From the NCBI RefSeq assembly GCF_900115955.1, contig NZ_FOYL01000028.1:1-39098 (forward strand): DNA of 39,098 nucleotides, written 5' to 3'. Positions 38,535 to 39,098 of the stretch are shown in pieces. The notes under the pieces are model-generated. The model was not told the DNA's origin. It saw only the letters and a program-made list of their open reading frames with translations, and did no database searches. Positions within the stretch are counted from its first letter, which is position 1, and every line of letters begins with the position of its first letter. The translations under genes and the position numbers were made by a program. Source of the DNA: Lentzea waywayandensis. GTDB lineage: Bacteria > Actinomycetota > Actinomycetes > Mycobacteriales > Pseudonocardiaceae.

Positions 38535-38659
38535 GATCTGCATCCGGTGGTCTGTCTGCCGGACTGGCCGCGTTCCTCGGGCGGCAGCCAACACACGCAT
38601 CCGCTCACGCCTCGGCCACACATCACCTGGAGACGCGGGACCTGCACCCGCCAGGCTAG
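38535..38659. repeat. 125-bp direct repeat, copy 2
   Basis: Second copy of the repeat. It ends exactly at GCTAG, where an IS630-type element begins. The TA of this CTAG is the likely target dinucleotide of the insertion. Confidence 0.9.
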
Positions 38660-39098
38660 TGTCCTGAGTTCTTAATTCGTGTGCAGTAGCGTGCGATGGA
38701 GTCGAGGATCTGGGCGGCGGTCTTGGTCCAGACGTAGGGCCGTGGGTCGTCGTTCCAGGTCTCGATCCATGCGCGGATGTCGCGGTTGAGCGCGCGGACG
38801 CTGGTGTGGCTTCCGCGTTGGAGTTTCTTGGTCGTCAGCTCGGAGAACCAGCGTTCGACGAGGTTGAGCCAGGAGCTCGAGGTCGGTGTGAAGTGCACAG
38901 TGAAGCGTGGGTGGGCGGCCAGCCATCGTTTGATCACCGGGGTTTTGTGGGTCGAGACGTTGTCCATCACCAGGTGCACGGCCAGGTCCGCGGGCACTTC
39001 TTTGTCGATGGCGATCAGGAACTTCTTGAACTCGATCGCGCGGTGCCGTGCGTGCAGCCGGCCGATGACCTTGCCGGTGGTGATGTCCAGCGCGGCAT
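38656..39098 (-). CDS. IS630-family transposase, 3' part (runs off the window)
   Basis: The C-terminal about 146 residues of a DDE transposase; its 5' end is beyond 39098. LVMDNVSTHKTP carries the second catalytic Asp, and HFTPTSSSWLNLVERWFSEL carries the Glu. The part upstream of the ATG-like codon at 38997 still reads on as transposase (ALDITTGKVIGRLHARHR), so the gene is not starting there. The stop TAG uses the TA at the insertion point plus a host G. Confidence 0.9.
   Translation of the reverse strand, partial: AALDITTGKVIGRLHARHRAIEFKKFLIAIDKEVPADLAVHLVMDNVSTHKTPVIKRWLAAHPRFTVHFTPTSSSWLNLVERWFSELTTKKLQRGSHTSVRALNRDIRAWIETWNDDPRPYVWTKTAAQILDSIARYCTRIKNSGH

Noticed and set aside
38356..38659. 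CRISPR-like array
   Set aside because: There are only two copies, each 125 bp with one 54-bp gap and no cas genes.

Overview
The window is high-GC actinobacterial chromosome, most like a Pseudonocardiaceae/Actinosynnema-type genome. This is inferred from GTG/TTG starts with GGAGG-type ribosome sites, DivIVA-repeat proteins, RpfB, protein O-mannosyltransferase, SepX/GlpR and a Ruc-type zinc-ribbon protein. From memory, much of the gene order is that of the Mycobacterium tuberculosis block Rv0985c-Rv1015c: mscL, Rv0991c, Rv0992c, galU, moeA1, rimJ, Rv0996 ... pmt, rsmI, metS, tatD, rpfB, ksgA, ispE, pks16, pth, rplY. It is therefore mostly a conserved core block, with insertions between the core genes and insertion sequences at both edges.

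Layout. 1-1.4 kb: a frameshifted IS110-type transposase. 1.5-2.2 kb: a non-coding stretch with a 144-bp palindrome. 2.2-7.2 kb: rplY, a short DivIVA-repeat protein, pth, a small ORF, a fatty-acyl-AMP/CoA ligase (pks16-like) and a long eight-repeat DivIVA protein. 7.2-15 kb (minus strand): rsmA, then a metNIQ methionine transporter behind a SAM-I riboswitch, ispE, a shortened TROVE/Ro60-like protein and an ABC-F ATPase. 15-19.4 kb (minus): metG-tatD, then rpfB with a CRP/GlxR-like site upstream. 19.4-21.7 kb: a PadR regulator and an ABC-2 exporter with two tandem palindromic operators. 21.7-24.1 kb: rsmI and the protein mannosyltransferase, divergent.

24.3-32.2 kb is an envelope-oriented accessory stretch. 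It holds an ECF sigma/anti-sigma pair facing a membrane-anchored surface protein across a perfect palindrome, a Ser/Thr kinase with an N-terminal multi-helix membrane domain, a small secreted protein, a secreted animal-type heme peroxidase, a cupin and a lipoprotein. 32.4-36.2 kb (minus): tRNA-Ala(CGC), and galU-glp(moeA)-rimJ-glpR/sepX, the last group linked to division. 36.2-38.3 kb (plus): 5-formyltetrahydrofolate cyclo-ligase, a Ruc-like protein behind a CIRCE operator, a SAF-domain protein and mscL. 38.3-39.1 kb: two 125-bp direct repeats and the 3' part of an IS630-type transposase that runs off the window.

The most unusual items are: two large intergenic hairpins whose arm differences are largely G.U-compatible on the plus-strand RNA (all nine across one 29-bp stretch), the internally deleted Ro60-like protein next to an ABC-F gene, the pair of tandem-repeat DivIVA proteins flanking pth, the kinase with a membrane domain at the N-terminus, and a series of strong operator sites (PadR, CIRCE, CRP-like, ECF palindrome).
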